Part shown: positions 49,747 through 57,926 of the stretch, piece by piece
Layout of the letters: each line of letters starts with the position of its first letter
Numbering within the stretch: position 1 is the stretch's first letter
Source: Bacteroidota bacterium
GTDB taxonomy: Bacteria; Bacteroidota; Bacteroidia; Chitinophagales; Saprospiraceae
Assembly: GCA_963169455.1 (NCBI GenBank)
Contig: CAUJDW010000099.1
Coordinates: 1-64,000, forward strand
Length of the DNA stretch: 64,000 nucleotides
Direction of reading: 5' to 3'
Position numbers and translations under genes: made by a program
The notes under the pieces: generated by a model
The model's input: only the letters and a program-made list of their open reading frames with translations
What the model was told of the DNA's origin: nothing
Databases searched by the model: none

Positions 49747-50622
49747 TCAGAGGCTGAACCCGACCGAAGCCTGCAGCGTCAGGTTGCGGTCGTTATCTTC
49801 GCGGAAGATGAAATTGCGGCCGGGGTCGAGGGTAAACCTGGAGATATCCTGCCGGGTTTTGGTCAGGTCGGACAGCCCGTAGTTGATGCGGAAGCTGAGG
49901 AAAAGCCCCTGGTTGAGGTAGTACGCCAGGCCGCCCACCAGGCCCAGGTCAATGGTGTTGTACAGCCGGTCGTTTTCTTCCGATGCCTGGTAATAAGCAC
50001 CGAGGGTTTTGGGAATGAGCACCTCCTTGCCGTCGATGCTCCGGATTTCGACGTCCTCGATGTCAGTGCGCTGGAAGGTGTCGTCGAAGTAGTTGTATTC
50101 AAGGGCGATGGTGAAGGGGTCGACCGGGCTGCCGGCGGCGGATTGCCCGCTGAAGGATAGCTCGCCGGCGCCCCGGGAGGAGATCAGGATGCCGAGGTTG
50201 AGGCCGCCCGACAATTCAAGCCGCCCCAGCCGCCCTACGGCGGAAATGGGGACGTCTATGTAGGAGTTGGTGAGGGTCAGAGAAGTATTGCGGTTGCCGG
50301 TGGCGTACACCGGGCTGTCGTCGGCGGTGTAGAAAATCCAGTAGGACTGCCCCAGATAGTTGTACTCGGCGCCTTTCTGGGAATACAGCAATTCGCCGCG
50401 CAGCCCGAAGGCGTCGTTGAACTTCAGGTTGGCCATAGCGCCCACGTGGAAGCCCGATTTCAGGGTGTATTCTTCCAGCTCATTGCCGTCGCCGTCCATT
50501 TCCAGGGGGCCGCTTATGGTGGCGAAATTAAGGCCGGCGCGGAAACCGGCAGAGAATTCCTGGGCGGAAAGCGGCAGGAAGGCCAGCAGGGGCAGGGCAA
50601 AAAACAATATGATCCGGTACAT
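49747..50622 (-). CDS. PorT-family outer membrane beta-barrel protein
   Basis: A 291-residue protein from ATG 50622 with signal MYRIILFFALPLLAFLPLSAQ; the frame extends 35 codons upstream without signal features. Alternating aromatic strands typical of an eight-stranded barrel follow: GFRAGLNFATISGP, SGFHVGAMANLKFNDAFGLRGELLYSQKGA, YIDVPISAVGRLG, NTIDLGLVGGLAYYLNQGLFLSFRINYGL. The C-terminus NLTLQASVGFSL ends in an aromatic strand for BAM recognition. Its role in the outer membrane is unknown. Start and stop are well supported; the family label PorT/opacity-like is general. Confidence 0.87.
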   Translation of the reverse strand: MYRIILFFALPLLAFLPLSAQEFSAGFRAGLNFATISGPLEMDGDGNELEEYTLKSGFHVGAMANLKFNDAFGLRGELLYSQKGAEYNYLGQSYWIFYTADDSPVYATGNRNTSLTLTNSYIDVPISAVGRLGRLELSGGLNLGILISSRGAGELSFSGQSAAGSPVDPFTIALEYNYFDDTFQRTDIEDVEIRSIDGKEVLIPKTLGAYYQASEENDRLYNTIDLGLVGGLAYYLNQGLFLSFRINYGLSDLTKTRQDISRFTLDPGRNFIFREDNDRNLTLQASVGFSL

Positions 50623-50751
50623 TCTTTCGTTTTTTAGTTTAAGCAAGGCGCAGTGTCGATCATGAGGAAGCTGTTCTTCTAAACAAATATAAGCATGCCT
50701 TTTGTTCGTTGGGTGTTTTAAAGGCAATACTGCCGCATCGTGCCACAGGCC

Positions 50752-51525
50752 TTACAGGCCGATTTTCAGATAGACCGGGCAGTGGTCGGAATGCACCACA
50801 TCCGTCAGGTGGCGGGCTTCCAGCAGTTTGTCCTTCAGGTTGTCGGTCACCGACTGGTAGTCGATGCGCCATCCCTTGTTGTTCTCGCGCGCCCGGGCGC
50901 GGAAGCTCCACCAGCTGTATTCCACTTTGCCGGGGTTGAGGAATCGGAACGAATCCGTGAAGCCGTTGCTGAACCACTTGCTCATCCACTCGCGCTCCTC
51001 GGGCAGGAAGCCGGAGGAAGTTTTGTTGCGCACCGGGTCGTGGATGTCTATTTCGGTGTGGGCGATGTTGTAGTCGCCTACGATTACAAGCTTCGGGCGT
51101 TCTTTTTTCAGCTCATCCACCCAGCGGAAGAAGTCGTCCAGGAATTCCATCTTAAAAGCCTGCCGCTCATCGCCGGTGGTGCCGCTGGGGAAGTAGCAGT
51201 TCAGCAGCGTCCAGTCGCCGAAATCGGTTCGCAGGATGCGGCCTTCGCGGTCGTATTTTTCCATGCCGCAGCCCTCGACGACCCTGTCTGGCGCCAGGCG
51301 GGTGAAGGTGGCTACGCCGCTGTAGCCCTTTTTCTCGGCGCTGTGCCAGTAATGCCGGTAGCCCATTTCCTCGAACAGCGCCTTTTCCGGCACCTGGCTG
51401 GGGTGAGCTTTTGTTTCCTGCACGCAAAAGATGTCGATATCGCTCTGCTTCAGCCAGTCCAGCAGGCTCTTGCCCAGTGCGGACCGGATGCCGTTGAGGT
51501 TGTAGGATACGATGGTTTTGGCCAT
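50752..51525 (-). CDS. xth: Exodeoxyribonuclease III
   Basis: A 257-residue EEP-fold nuclease starting MAKTIVSYNLNGIRSALGKSL at ATG 51525. Metal and catalytic motifs are IFCVQETKA (Glu), GYSGVATFTR, LVIVGDYNIAHTEID (Asp/Asn), WRIDYQSVT and the terminal VVHSDHCPVYL (Asp-His). It is an AP endonuclease and 3'-5' exonuclease/phosphatase for base-excision repair in the cytoplasm. It stands alone; a MITE-like repeat begins 70 bp upstream of its start. The upstream frame to 51642 overlaps that repeat and is not coding. Confidence 0.94.
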   Translation of the reverse strand: MAKTIVSYNLNGIRSALGKSLLDWLKQSDIDIFCVQETKAHPSQVPEKALFEEMGYRHYWHSAEKKGYSGVATFTRLAPDRVVEGCGMEKYDREGRILRTDFGDWTLLNCYFPSGTTGDERQAFKMEFLDDFFRWVDELKKERPKLVIVGDYNIAHTEIDIHDPVRNKTSSGFLPEEREWMSKWFSNGFTDSFRFLNPGKVEYSWWSFRARARENNKGWRIDYQSVTDNLKDKLLEARHLTDVVHSDHCPVYLKIGL

Positions 51526-51594
51526 GGCCGGTGGTTTGTGGGGGGTAAATATAAGGAAAGTCTTTTTCAGGAGTAGCTCCGGCCTGCCCTTCCC

Positions 51595-51759
51595 CAGGGC
51601 AATCGCATTTAACTTTTTTTTGCACCAAATGCCGGTATGCACATCCTGCCGGGGAGCCGGGTTAAGTCGTCCGACGGCTCGAAGCCGTCAGACGACTAAG
51701 CAGGGTGCGCCCACACTTCACAATCCGGCAAAAAGCTTATTCTAAATGCGATTGCCCTG
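51595..51759 (+). repeat. MITE-like repeat family B, copy 1 (165 bp)
   Basis: It starts CAGGGCAATCGCATTTA and ends TAAATGCGATTGCCCTG, a perfect 17-bp terminal inverted repeat. Internal sequence ACTTTTTTTTGCACCAAATG, then CCGGTATGCACATCCTGCCGG, is shared with copy 2, and the middle has an AGTCGTC...GACGACT palindrome. It lies between xth and the ArsG-like gene. No target duplication is obvious and no transposase is encoded. Confidence 0.85.
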
Positions 51760-51776
51760 ACGGCCGCCTCCGGAAA

Positions 51777-52487
51777 TCAAATCCATTTGAGAAAGATCAG
51801 GCCATAGTAGAGGCCTGTGAGTACAAAGGCGGCCCCGGCCAGGTACCGCAGGCCTACTTCCACCTTCCGGATGGCGTTGAAAGCCGCGCCCACCTTTGAT
51901 GCGCTGAAAGCAAGCAGATAAGCGAAGATCATGACCGGCATGCCCGTTCCCAGCGCGAAGACGAGCGGCAGGTATAATCCGGAAGGGCTGGCGACTGTCA
52001 TGGGGATGAGTATGCCGAAGTAAAGCGCCCCGCTGTAGGGGCAAAAAGCGAGCGCGAAGAGCACGCCCATCATCAGGGCTCCCAGGGCGCCGCGGTTTTT
52101 TAATTTTTCGGAAAAACGTTCGGTGAAGTTTCCCCGGCTCAGAAAGTCGAGTTTGATTGCGCCCAGCATGATCAACCCAATGATGATGAGCAGCGGGGCG
52201 AGGTACAATTCGCCTTTCGACTGGAAAAAGCGGGCGACGTGAAACCTGCTGGCGCCCCAGTACAGGGCAAGGCCTATGGCCGTGTAACTGATGGCCCTGC
52301 CCAGGGTGTACAGAAAACTGCTCCAGAGCACAGCTTTTTTGCTGCTCAGTTCCCTGGACAGATAGGCTGTTGCCGTGATGTTGGTGGCCAGCGGGCAGGG
52401 GCTGATGGCGGTGAGCAGGCCCAGCGCCAAAGCGGAAAGCCAGGGTAATTCCTGGCTCTGCGCCAGTGATTGCAACCATTCGGTCAT
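51777..52487 (-). CDS. ArsG-like/CcdA-type membrane permease
   Basis: A 236-residue protein with about six transmembrane helices. The first contains LLTAISPCPLATNITATAY, with the Pro-Cys-Pro of CcdA/DsbD-like transporters, and a second Cys occurs in LFALAFCPYSGALYFG. This pattern matches the permease annotated as the ArsG-family aromatic aminobenzylarsenical efflux protein. Its start overlaps the ArsF-like gene stop by 4 bp, the usual arsF-arsG partnership. It likely moves reducing equivalents or a thiol-bound metalloid across the inner membrane. Confidence 0.82.
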   Translation of the reverse strand: MTEWLQSLAQSQELPWLSALALGLLTAISPCPLATNITATAYLSRELSSKKAVLWSSFLYTLGRAISYTAIGLALYWGASRFHVARFFQSKGELYLAPLLIIIGLIMLGAIKLDFLSRGNFTERFSEKLKNRGALGALMMGVLFALAFCPYSGALYFGILIPMTVASPSGLYLPLVFALGTGMPVMIFAYLLAFSASKVGAAFNAIRKVEVGLRYLAGAAFVLTGLYYGLIFLKWI

Positions 52488-52942
52488 GACTTGATCTTTT
52501 TCAGGCTCGCCTCGAGTTGTTCCTTCAGGCCGGCTTTGAATTTCGCTTCGTTATTGGCGTTCATAAAGGCAAAGCTGGTCAGGTCGACATGGCTCTCCTT
52601 CCCCTTGTTTACCGTACTGACGATGAGGGTGGTGCCGAAGGCCAGGTACTTCTTCACGATAGCTTCATTGGCCTTGTCGTCCGCATTGATCAGGCGAAAG
52701 GTGATGAGCCCTTTCTCCATCTCCCCGCGGTACGATTCTGCCAGTAACTGGCGGGTGTATTCCTCGATGTCGATACAGGTTTTGCATCGGTGGGCAGTGT
52801 GGAAGTCCAGCACTTCTATTTTGCTGCCGCCTGTTGCCGCCTCGGCTTTTTTCTGCCCCTGCGATTGGGCGTTGCCGGAGCAACTGCCGAAGAACATTAG
52901 CGCTGATATCAGCAATAGCTGGGGAAGGAAAAATGGCTTCAT
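52484..52942 (-). CDS. ArsF-like thioredoxin-fold lipoprotein
   Basis: A 152-residue protein: the signal MKPFFLPQLLLISALMFFGSCSG has a lipobox (FGSC), and a thioredoxin-like fold follows with a redox pair in HRCKTCIDIEEYT. It resembles the small ArsF-family subunit (called a nitrophenyl nitroreductase subunit in annotations). It is coupled to the ArsG-like permease by a 4-bp overlap. It probably works outside the inner membrane, receiving electrons from the CcdA-like partner. The exact substrate is not shown by sequence. Confidence 0.8.
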   Translation of the reverse strand: MKPFFLPQLLLISALMFFGSCSGNAQSQGQKKAEAATGGSKIEVLDFHTAHRCKTCIDIEEYTRQLLAESYRGEMEKGLITFRLINADDKANEAIVKKYLAFGTTLIVSTVNKGKESHVDLTSFAFMNANNEAKFKAGLKEQLEASLKKIKS

Positions 52943-53038
52943 GGTTATTGATTTTTTTTGTTTGTGAAATTCTGCTCACAAAGTGCGCCGTGCTTGCTCA
53001 GGATATCTGTTTTTAAAAAATCGGAGTACCTGTTTTGG

Positions 53039-53099
53039 CTCCTTTAGCGGCAATCCGGAACACGGGCCTGTAGCCCGCGACGCAGGCAGAGCCCCTCCA
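53039..53099 (-). repeat. Interspersed repeat family A, copy 3 (partial, reversed)
   Basis: CTCCTTTAGCGGCAATCCGG, then AACACGGGCCTGTAGCCCGCG and GCAGGCAGAGCCCCTCC, are the reverse complement of the right half of copies 1 and 4. The terminal ACTATTCAGG box is lost. It lies in the 177-bp gap between the ArsF-like gene and the DUF318 permease, inside an otherwise co-directional gene run. Confidence 0.75.
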
Positions 53100-53119
53100 A
53101 TTCGGAAAGCAGGCTCCCT

Positions 53120-54442
53120 TTATGGAAAAAAAGCTCCGTACAGCAATCCCGAGGCAGTAGCCATAAGCACGACCAGGAGCACATATACTATGGTCTTCTG
53201 CGTCCCCATCACGCCCCGGATCACCAGCATATTGGGCAGAGACAGGGAAGGGCCCGCCAGCAGCAATGCCAGCGCCGGCCCTTTGCCCATGCCGGCCGAA
53301 ATCAGCCCCTGCAGGATGGGCACCTCGGTGAGGGTGGCGAAATACATGAAGGCCCCCACCACCGAGGCGAAGAAATTGGACAGCAGCGAATTGCCGCCCA
53401 CCAGCCATACCACCCATTCGTTGGGAATTACTCCGGCTATCTGTGTATCATCGTGCGTGGACCCCAGCAGGAAGCCGGCGGCCAGCACGCCCAGAGCCAG
53501 CAGGGGCATGATCTGTTTGGCAAAATCCCAGGCGGAGAGCGTCCATTCCCTGTTCTCCGGATCGCTCTTGTCGAGAAGGGTTACTACGCTCAGGCCAATA
53601 ATGCCGACAACTACCGGGATGAGTGGGGTGGGCGACAGCCAGCCCGATACGGCAGTCAGAAAGGCAGCAGGCAGTACGTGCCGCCAATTCAGCTTCAGGA
53701 TGTAGATCAGGGAGAAAACCAGCAAAAGGGAGAAAACAGCCGTAATGGCCCATTTATTGGCCCAAAGCCAGTACCAGGCGCCGCCGGTAATGTCTTCGCC
53801 GGGCCGGCCCCAGTTGGCGAACACCAGGATCAGGACGAGGGTGAAGAAGTGGAAGGCCGTCTGCCACATCGGGCGTTTTTCCGGGACATCCGGGAAATTC
53901 AGTTGCGCTTTCGCTTTTTCTTTTTCCTCCTTGTGGTAAATCAAGGACATAGCCAGCCCGATCACCACCGCGAAAACGACGGCGCCGACGGTGCGGGCAA
54001 TGCCCATCTCCAGCCCCAGGATGCGGGCCGTCAGGATGATGGCCAGGATGTTGATGGCCGGGCCCGAATAGAGGAAGGCCACCGCCGGGCCCAGGCCTGC
54101 GCCACGCTTATGGATGCTGGAAAACAGCGGCAGGATGGTGCAACTGCAAACCGCCAGGATCGTGCCCGATACGGAAGCCACCGAATAGGCCAGCCACTTG
54201 CTTGCGTTGGCCCCGAAATATTTGATGACCGCCCCCTGGCTGATGAAAACGGCAATCACGCCCGCGATAAAGAAGGCCGGCAACAGGCACAGGATGACGT
54301 GCTCGCGCGCGTACCACTTCGCCAGGTCGAGCATGGCCAGGATAGCTTCCCGGAACCGCTCTGAGCCGATTGGCAGAAAGAAGGCGAACAGGAACACTGC
54401 CGCCATCCAGAACAGGATGCGGGCTTCTTTTTTCCATTCCAT
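53120..54442 (-). CDS. DUF318/ArsP-type permease (SO_0444-like metal efflux)
   Basis: A 440-residue membrane protein with about ten helices in two similar halves. Hallmarks are SGTILAVCSCTILPLFSSIHKRGAGLGPAVAFLYSGPAIN (the Cys-Ser-Cys plus the GAGLGPA..L.SGPA block of the ArsP/DUF318 permeases) and the second half TLTEVPILQGLISAGMGKGPALALLLAGPSLSLPN. Relatives export methylarsenicals, Cu/Zn or other soft metals. It belongs to the minus-strand set with ArsR, thioredoxin-like, ArsF-like and ArsG-like genes. The start is 10 bp after the ProC-like gene stop. Confidence 0.88.
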   Translation of the reverse strand: MEWKKEARILFWMAAVFLFAFFLPIGSERFREAILAMLDLAKWYAREHVILCLLPAFFIAGVIAVFISQGAVIKYFGANASKWLAYSVASVSGTILAVCSCTILPLFSSIHKRGAGLGPAVAFLYSGPAINILAIILTARILGLEMGIARTVGAVVFAVVIGLAMSLIYHKEEKEKAKAQLNFPDVPEKRPMWQTAFHFFTLVLILVFANWGRPGEDITGGAWYWLWANKWAITAVFSLLLVFSLIYILKLNWRHVLPAAFLTAVSGWLSPTPLIPVVVGIIGLSVVTLLDKSDPENREWTLSAWDFAKQIMPLLALGVLAAGFLLGSTHDDTQIAGVIPNEWVVWLVGGNSLLSNFFASVVGAFMYFATLTEVPILQGLISAGMGKGPALALLLAGPSLSLPNMLVIRGVMGTQKTIVYVLLVVLMATASGLLYGAFFP

Positions 54443-54452
54443 GGCGGGATGG

Positions 54453-55280
54453 TTATATTGTTGGATTGTTGTATTGCTCTGCTAAATGTGCCCTACTACT
54501 TAATACCTGCGGCCTTATTTTTTCATACAGCCCGCGAAGTTTCTCCTCCATGAATTGTGTCACATACCCCTCCATTTCCTGCAGGGGTTTTACCGGAATG
54601 AGGCCTTTAACTTCCTCATAGGATAAATTGGAGTCGAAAAGCAGCCTTCCGCTTGCCGAGATGGTCTCGTTCAGCGCTGAGCGGCATGCTTCCTTACTCA
54701 GGCCGAAGGACTCTCCAAGTTCGGCCAGGCATTGCCACTGATACCAGAAATACGTAGGCGACATGGCGGCTACAATAGCGTAGGCCTCCAGCAAATCTTC
54801 CTTAACCTGGAAACTGTTTCCGAGGAGCCCGAAGATATCCCTGAGCATTTTCTCTTCCTGGCTGTCAAGGGCAGGGCTGAGGGCAAATGGGTTATGCCCC
54901 TGATTGATGTAAGCCGGCGCATTGGGAATCATTCTGGCCCATTTTTTTGCCCCGGTAAATTCAGCTAGCTGCCCAATGGTGATTTTTGGCGCCAGCGACA
55001 CTCCAATAGCTCCCTGAGGGAAGAAACCCTTCAGGGGTGTCAGCGCCTCAGCGATCACCGGAGGGTGGAGGGCGACAAACACGATGTCCCGGGATGCCGC
55101 TTCGGCAGGGCTTCTTACGGCATCAATGAAAGGGAAAGCCTCCTTCAGGGCGCCAATTACGACAGCGTCAATGTCATAAACAGCAATGGAACGGAACGTT
55201 GCGCTCTTATTGGCAAAAGCCTGCAGTAAAATTTTTGCGGCCCGGCCGCCACCGATAAAACCTAATGATTTCGTTTTCAT
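54453..55280 (-). CDS. Pyrroline-5-carboxylate reductase-like NAD(P)-binding protein
   Basis: A 275-residue protein with an N-terminal Rossmann domain, KSLGFIGGGRAAKILLQAF (GxGGxA-type) and IVFVALHPPVIAEAL. The middle has APKITIGQLAEFTGAKKWARMIPNAPAYINQG, where RxxPNxP is the proC signature. The C-terminal helical dimerisation domain lacks a strict match to the proline-binding TSPGG loop. It may be a ProC paralogue used for another imine or for redox sensing. It is 10 bp upstream of the DUF318 permease, so part of the same unit. Biosynthetic proline function is uncertain. Confidence 0.78.
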   Translation of the reverse strand: MKTKSLGFIGGGRAAKILLQAFANKSATFRSIAVYDIDAVVIGALKEAFPFIDAVRSPAEAASRDIVFVALHPPVIAEALTPLKGFFPQGAIGVSLAPKITIGQLAEFTGAKKWARMIPNAPAYINQGHNPFALSPALDSQEEKMLRDIFGLLGNSFQVKEDLLEAYAIVAAMSPTYFWYQWQCLAELGESFGLSKEACRSALNETISASGRLLFDSNLSYEEVKGLIPVKPLQEMEGYVTQFMEEKLRGLYEKIRPQVLSSRAHLAEQYNNPTI

Positions 55281-55327
55281 GACACATGTGATTTTCTTAA
55301 CATTGGCATGCCGCCGAGGAAGCCTGA

Positions 55328-55458
55328 CAGGGCAATCGCATTTAGAACAAGCCTTCAGCCGGATTATCCTGGCTTAGCCGCCTGACGGCTTAACCCCGCT
55401 TCCCGGCAGGATGCGCATACCGGCATTTGATGCAAAAAAGTTAAATGCGATTGCCCTG
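55328..55458 (-). repeat. MITE-like repeat family B, copy 2 (131 bp, inverted)
   Basis: It has the same 17-bp CAGGGCAATCGCATTTA ends as copy 1, and its reverse complement shares the following AACTTTTTTGCATCAAATG and CCGGTATGCGCATCCTGCCGG segments. It is about 34 bp shorter in the middle. It lies in the 292-bp gap between the thioredoxin-like and ProC-like genes, so it probably interrupted an ancestral operon. Confidence 0.85.
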
Positions 55459-55572
55459 GCAAGCCTGAAGGTTGAGCGGTTATTGCTCAGGGTGCGCTTT
55501 GGTTGCTCCAGGCCTGGCAGGCGCAGCCAGGGCATAATAAAAGCGGCGGCAGCGCCCGCGAGCGGGATGGCT

Positions 55573-55806
55573 TTAGTTCAGAATGGCCTTAAGCTCCCCG
55601 GCGCTCGGTATCCTGCCCTTGATGCGCACCTCCTCATCGACCACTACAGCGGGAGTGGACAAAACATTGTACGCCATGATCTGCATGATGTCCTCTACCT
55701 TTTCAATTCGAGCCTCAACCCCCAGTTCTTCCACAACCTGCCGGACAACTGCTTCCGTCTGTTTGCATTTGGGGCAACCCGTGCCCAGAATCTTGATGTT
55801 CTTCAT
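55573..55806 (-). CDS. Small thioredoxin-family protein (redox-active disulfide protein 2 type)
   Basis: A 77-residue minimal thioredoxin fold: MKNIKILGTGCPKCKQTEAVV with a CPKC active site at Cys11-Cys14, and cis-Pro in LSTPAVVVDEEV. Such proteins accompany ArsR regulators and DUF318 permeases and probably reduce or hand over thiol-bound metal species in the cytoplasm. A half ArsR site (TACGATAG, 55828-55835) lies about 20 bp upstream. It is 76 bp downstream of arsR on the same strand. Confidence 0.9.
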   Translation of the reverse strand: MKNIKILGTGCPKCKQTEAVVRQVVEELGVEARIEKVEDIMQIMAYNVLSTPAVVVDEEVRIKGRIPSAGELKAILN

Positions 55807-55882
55807 ACCTTATAGTTTATAGGCGAAATACGATAGAAGTGGATGAAAAAGCACTGACTTTTGTCATCCGGAATGGAGATTT

Positions 55883-56188
55883 TTATTCCTCCCTGAAAAA
55901 GCCGGTGAACAGGGCTTTGGCTTCCCGCCAGTTTTCCCGGTTGATGCAGTATTTGACTTTGGGCGGTTCAACAGCCCCCTGGATCAGGCCGGCATTTTTC
56001 AGCTCTTTCAGATGCTGCGACACGGAGGACTGCGCCATGGGCAGTTCATCTACGATGTTGCCGACGTAACAGGCGCACTGCTGGTCGAGAAAATGCAGGA
56101 TGTAAACCCTGGCGGGATGCGAGAGCGCCTTGGCGTAGCGCGCCAGTTTTTCCTGTTGCCCGGTATATGGAGATGGAACTGCAGCCAT
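55883..56188 (-). CDS. ArsR-family metalloregulator
   Basis: A 101-residue winged-helix repressor from ATG 56188 ([22 protein letters not shown]). The longer frame to 56227 would run through a perfect operator palindrome, so the inner start is preferred. The HTH is [32 protein letters not shown]. The CAC pair before the helix (DQQCACYVG), near the ELCVCDL position of ArsR/SmtB proteins, supplies candidate metal-binding thiols. It probably represses its own gene and the downstream thioredoxin, ProC-like, permease and ArsF/G genes. Confidence 0.92.
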   Translation of the reverse strand: MAAVPSPYTGQQEKLARYAKALSHPARVYILHFLDQQCACYVGNIVDELPMAQSSVSQHLKELKNAGLIQGAVEPPKVKYCINRENWREAKALFTGFFREE

Positions 56189-56198
56189 TTTTAATAGT

Positions 56199-56218
56199 TT
56201 ATCGTAAAAATACGATAA
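56199..56218. promoter_or_regulatory. ArsR operator
   Basis: TTATCGTA-aaaa-TACGATAA is a perfect 8-bp inverted repeat 10 bp upstream of the arsR start. On the minus strand it contains TATTTTTA, one mismatch from the TAnnTTTG -7 element, so repressor binding would block the promoter. A half site TACGATA recurs before the thioredoxin gene. Confidence 0.75.
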
Positions 56219-56332
56219 TTCGGGCACAGCGGGAAAACTTTATTAATGATTTGTTAACACAGGTTTAATGATGAGTTAGTACTCGCCGGCGATCTTTGCC
56301 CCTGTAATTTTTTACAACAAAAACTCAAGTTT

Positions 56333-57799
56333 ATGAATCTCAGACTATTAGCCATGTTATTTGCATCGTTCGCGCTGGTTTTCTCCGCCTGCGATGACGA
56401 TGAGGAAAGCCCCTTTGCACAACCCACCGTAACCGCTCCCTCTGGTGTGACTTCCGTTGAGAACGGGGCGACTGGCCAATCAGTTGTTTTCACGGTAACC
56501 GTTGACCCCGAGCTGAGCGCCACGTATCAGGCGACGGGCTCCGGTGTTACCATTCTCAATGCAACCGGCAACGTCACCGGCTCTTCGGTTACGATCAACT
56601 TCGATGCCGGTACGGCTTCCGGTGCGGCTTCCATTACCCTGGAAGTAACGGACTCCGAGGGCCAATCGGACGAAGCCACCGCCGTCCTGAATATCGGTGA
56701 AGCGGAAAGTGTAGTCCGGCTTACGAGCAACATTACGGAGAATACTACCTGGACAGCCGATAAGGTGTATGTGCTGGCCGGCCGGATCACGGTAGTGGAT
56801 GGCGTTACGCTGACTATCGAAGCAGGCACTATCATCAAAGGCGAGGCCGGCACCGGCGCCAACGCCACGGCCCTGCTCATCGCCAGAGGCGCCAAGATCA
56901 TGGCCGAAGGCGCTGCCGATGCGCCCATCATTTTCACTTCGGTAGCGGATGAAATCTCGCCGGAAGATGTAGCTGCCGGCAATTTCGGCAGCCCGAACCT
57001 CGACCCGGACATCAACGGCCTCTGGGGTGGGGTAATCGTGCTGGGCAAGGCGCGCATCTCCGCCTCGAATACTTCTGGCGATGTCATCGAACTACAGATC
57101 GAGGGCATCCCGACCTCCGACCCCAACGGCCTGTACGGCGGCAATGACGATGCCGACAATTCCGGTGTGCTGAAGTATATCTCCATCCGCCATGGCGGAG
57201 CCAATATCGGCGCCGGCAACGAGATCAACGGCCTCACCCTGGGCGGCGTCGGCTCCGGCACCGTCATCGAGAACATCGAGGTCGTTTCCAACCAGGACGA
57301 CGGCATCGAATGGTTCGGCGGCACGGTCAGCGTGAAGAACGTCGTGGTATGGAACGTAGGCGATGACGCCATCGACACCGACCAATCCTGGTCCGGCACC
57401 CTGGACAACTTCGTAGTCGTGACCCCCACCGGGCACTGCTTCGAGCTGGACGGCCCGGAGGGCTCCTTTGCCGCAGGCCATACCATCCAGAACGGCTCCA
57501 TCATCGCTTCCGGCAATGGCAGGGTTTCGGAAGACCTGATCAATGTGGACGCCAACTCCATCGTGGCTCTGAAGAGCCTGTATTTCACGGGCATCGGAGC
57601 AGAACAGAAAATCAACCGCGTAACGGCTGCCGGCGTGACCTTCGAAGACATCGTGTTCGATGTGGAAGAGGCCAACCTGCCCAACCACGTCAATGGCGCT
57701 GTTCCCGCAGGCGTGACGGCCGGCAACACGCCCAAAGCAGATGTTTCGGTGCTCGGCTGGACCTGGGCTGCACAGGCCGGCGGGCTTTCGGGGCTTTAA
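56333..57799 (+). CDS. Lipoprotein with cadherin-like domain and right-handed beta-helix
   Basis: A 488-residue protein with signal and lipobox MNLRLLAMLFASFALVFSAC (FSAC). Residues ~30-120 form an Ig/cadherin-like domain with Ala/Thr/Val-rich strands (VTVDPELSATYQATGSGV). Residues ~125-480 form a parallel beta-helix with motifs ITVVDGVTLTIEAGTIIKGE, LLIARGAKIMAEGAADAPIIFTS and GVLKYISIRHGG repeated. It is probably surface-exposed on the outer membrane. It lies just upstream of a TonB receptor, with a hairpin between them, as in surface-lipoprotein/receptor pairs. The substrate is not identified. Confidence 0.88.
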   Translation: MNLRLLAMLFASFALVFSACDDDEESPFAQPTVTAPSGVTSVENGATGQSVVFTVTVDPELSATYQATGSGVTILNATGNVTGSSVTINFDAGTASGAASITLEVTDSEGQSDEATAVLNIGEAESVVRLTSNITENTTWTADKVYVLAGRITVVDGVTLTIEAGTIIKGEAGTGANATALLIARGAKIMAEGAADAPIIFTSVADEISPEDVAAGNFGSPNLDPDINGLWGGVIVLGKARISASNTSGDVIELQIEGIPTSDPNGLYGGNDDADNSGVLKYISIRHGGANIGAGNEINGLTLGGVGSGTVIENIEVVSNQDDGIEWFGGTVSVKNVVVWNVGDDAIDTDQSWSGTLDNFVVVTPTGHCFELDGPEGSFAAGHTIQNGSIIASGNGRVSEDLINVDANSIVALKSLYFTGIGAEQKINRVTAAGVTFEDIVFDVEEANLPNHVNGAVPAGVTAGNTPKADVSVLGWTWAAQAGGLSGL

Positions 57800-57846
57800 A
57801 CCAGCACAAGGAATGCTATAAGGTTAACCTGAATTCTTTCTGATAG

Positions 57847-57891
57847 ACAGTGAAAAGATTTGTAAACCCGGTTTACAAATCTTTTCACTGT
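57847..57891 (+). terminator. 45-nt perfect hairpin between lipoprotein and TonB receptor genes
   Basis: The arms ACAGTGAAAAGATTTGTAAA-CC and GG-TTTACAAATCTTTTCACTGT pair over 22 bp around one central C, an unusually long perfect palindrome. It starts 47 bp after the lipoprotein stop and ends 35 bp before the receptor ATG, followed by TTAATT. It may attenuate read-through so that the lipoprotein is made in excess, act bidirectionally as an RNA end, or be an RNase III-type processing site. Confidence 0.65.
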
Positions 57892-57926
57892 TTAATTCGG
57901 GCCTAAATTTTTTAAGCACAACACCA

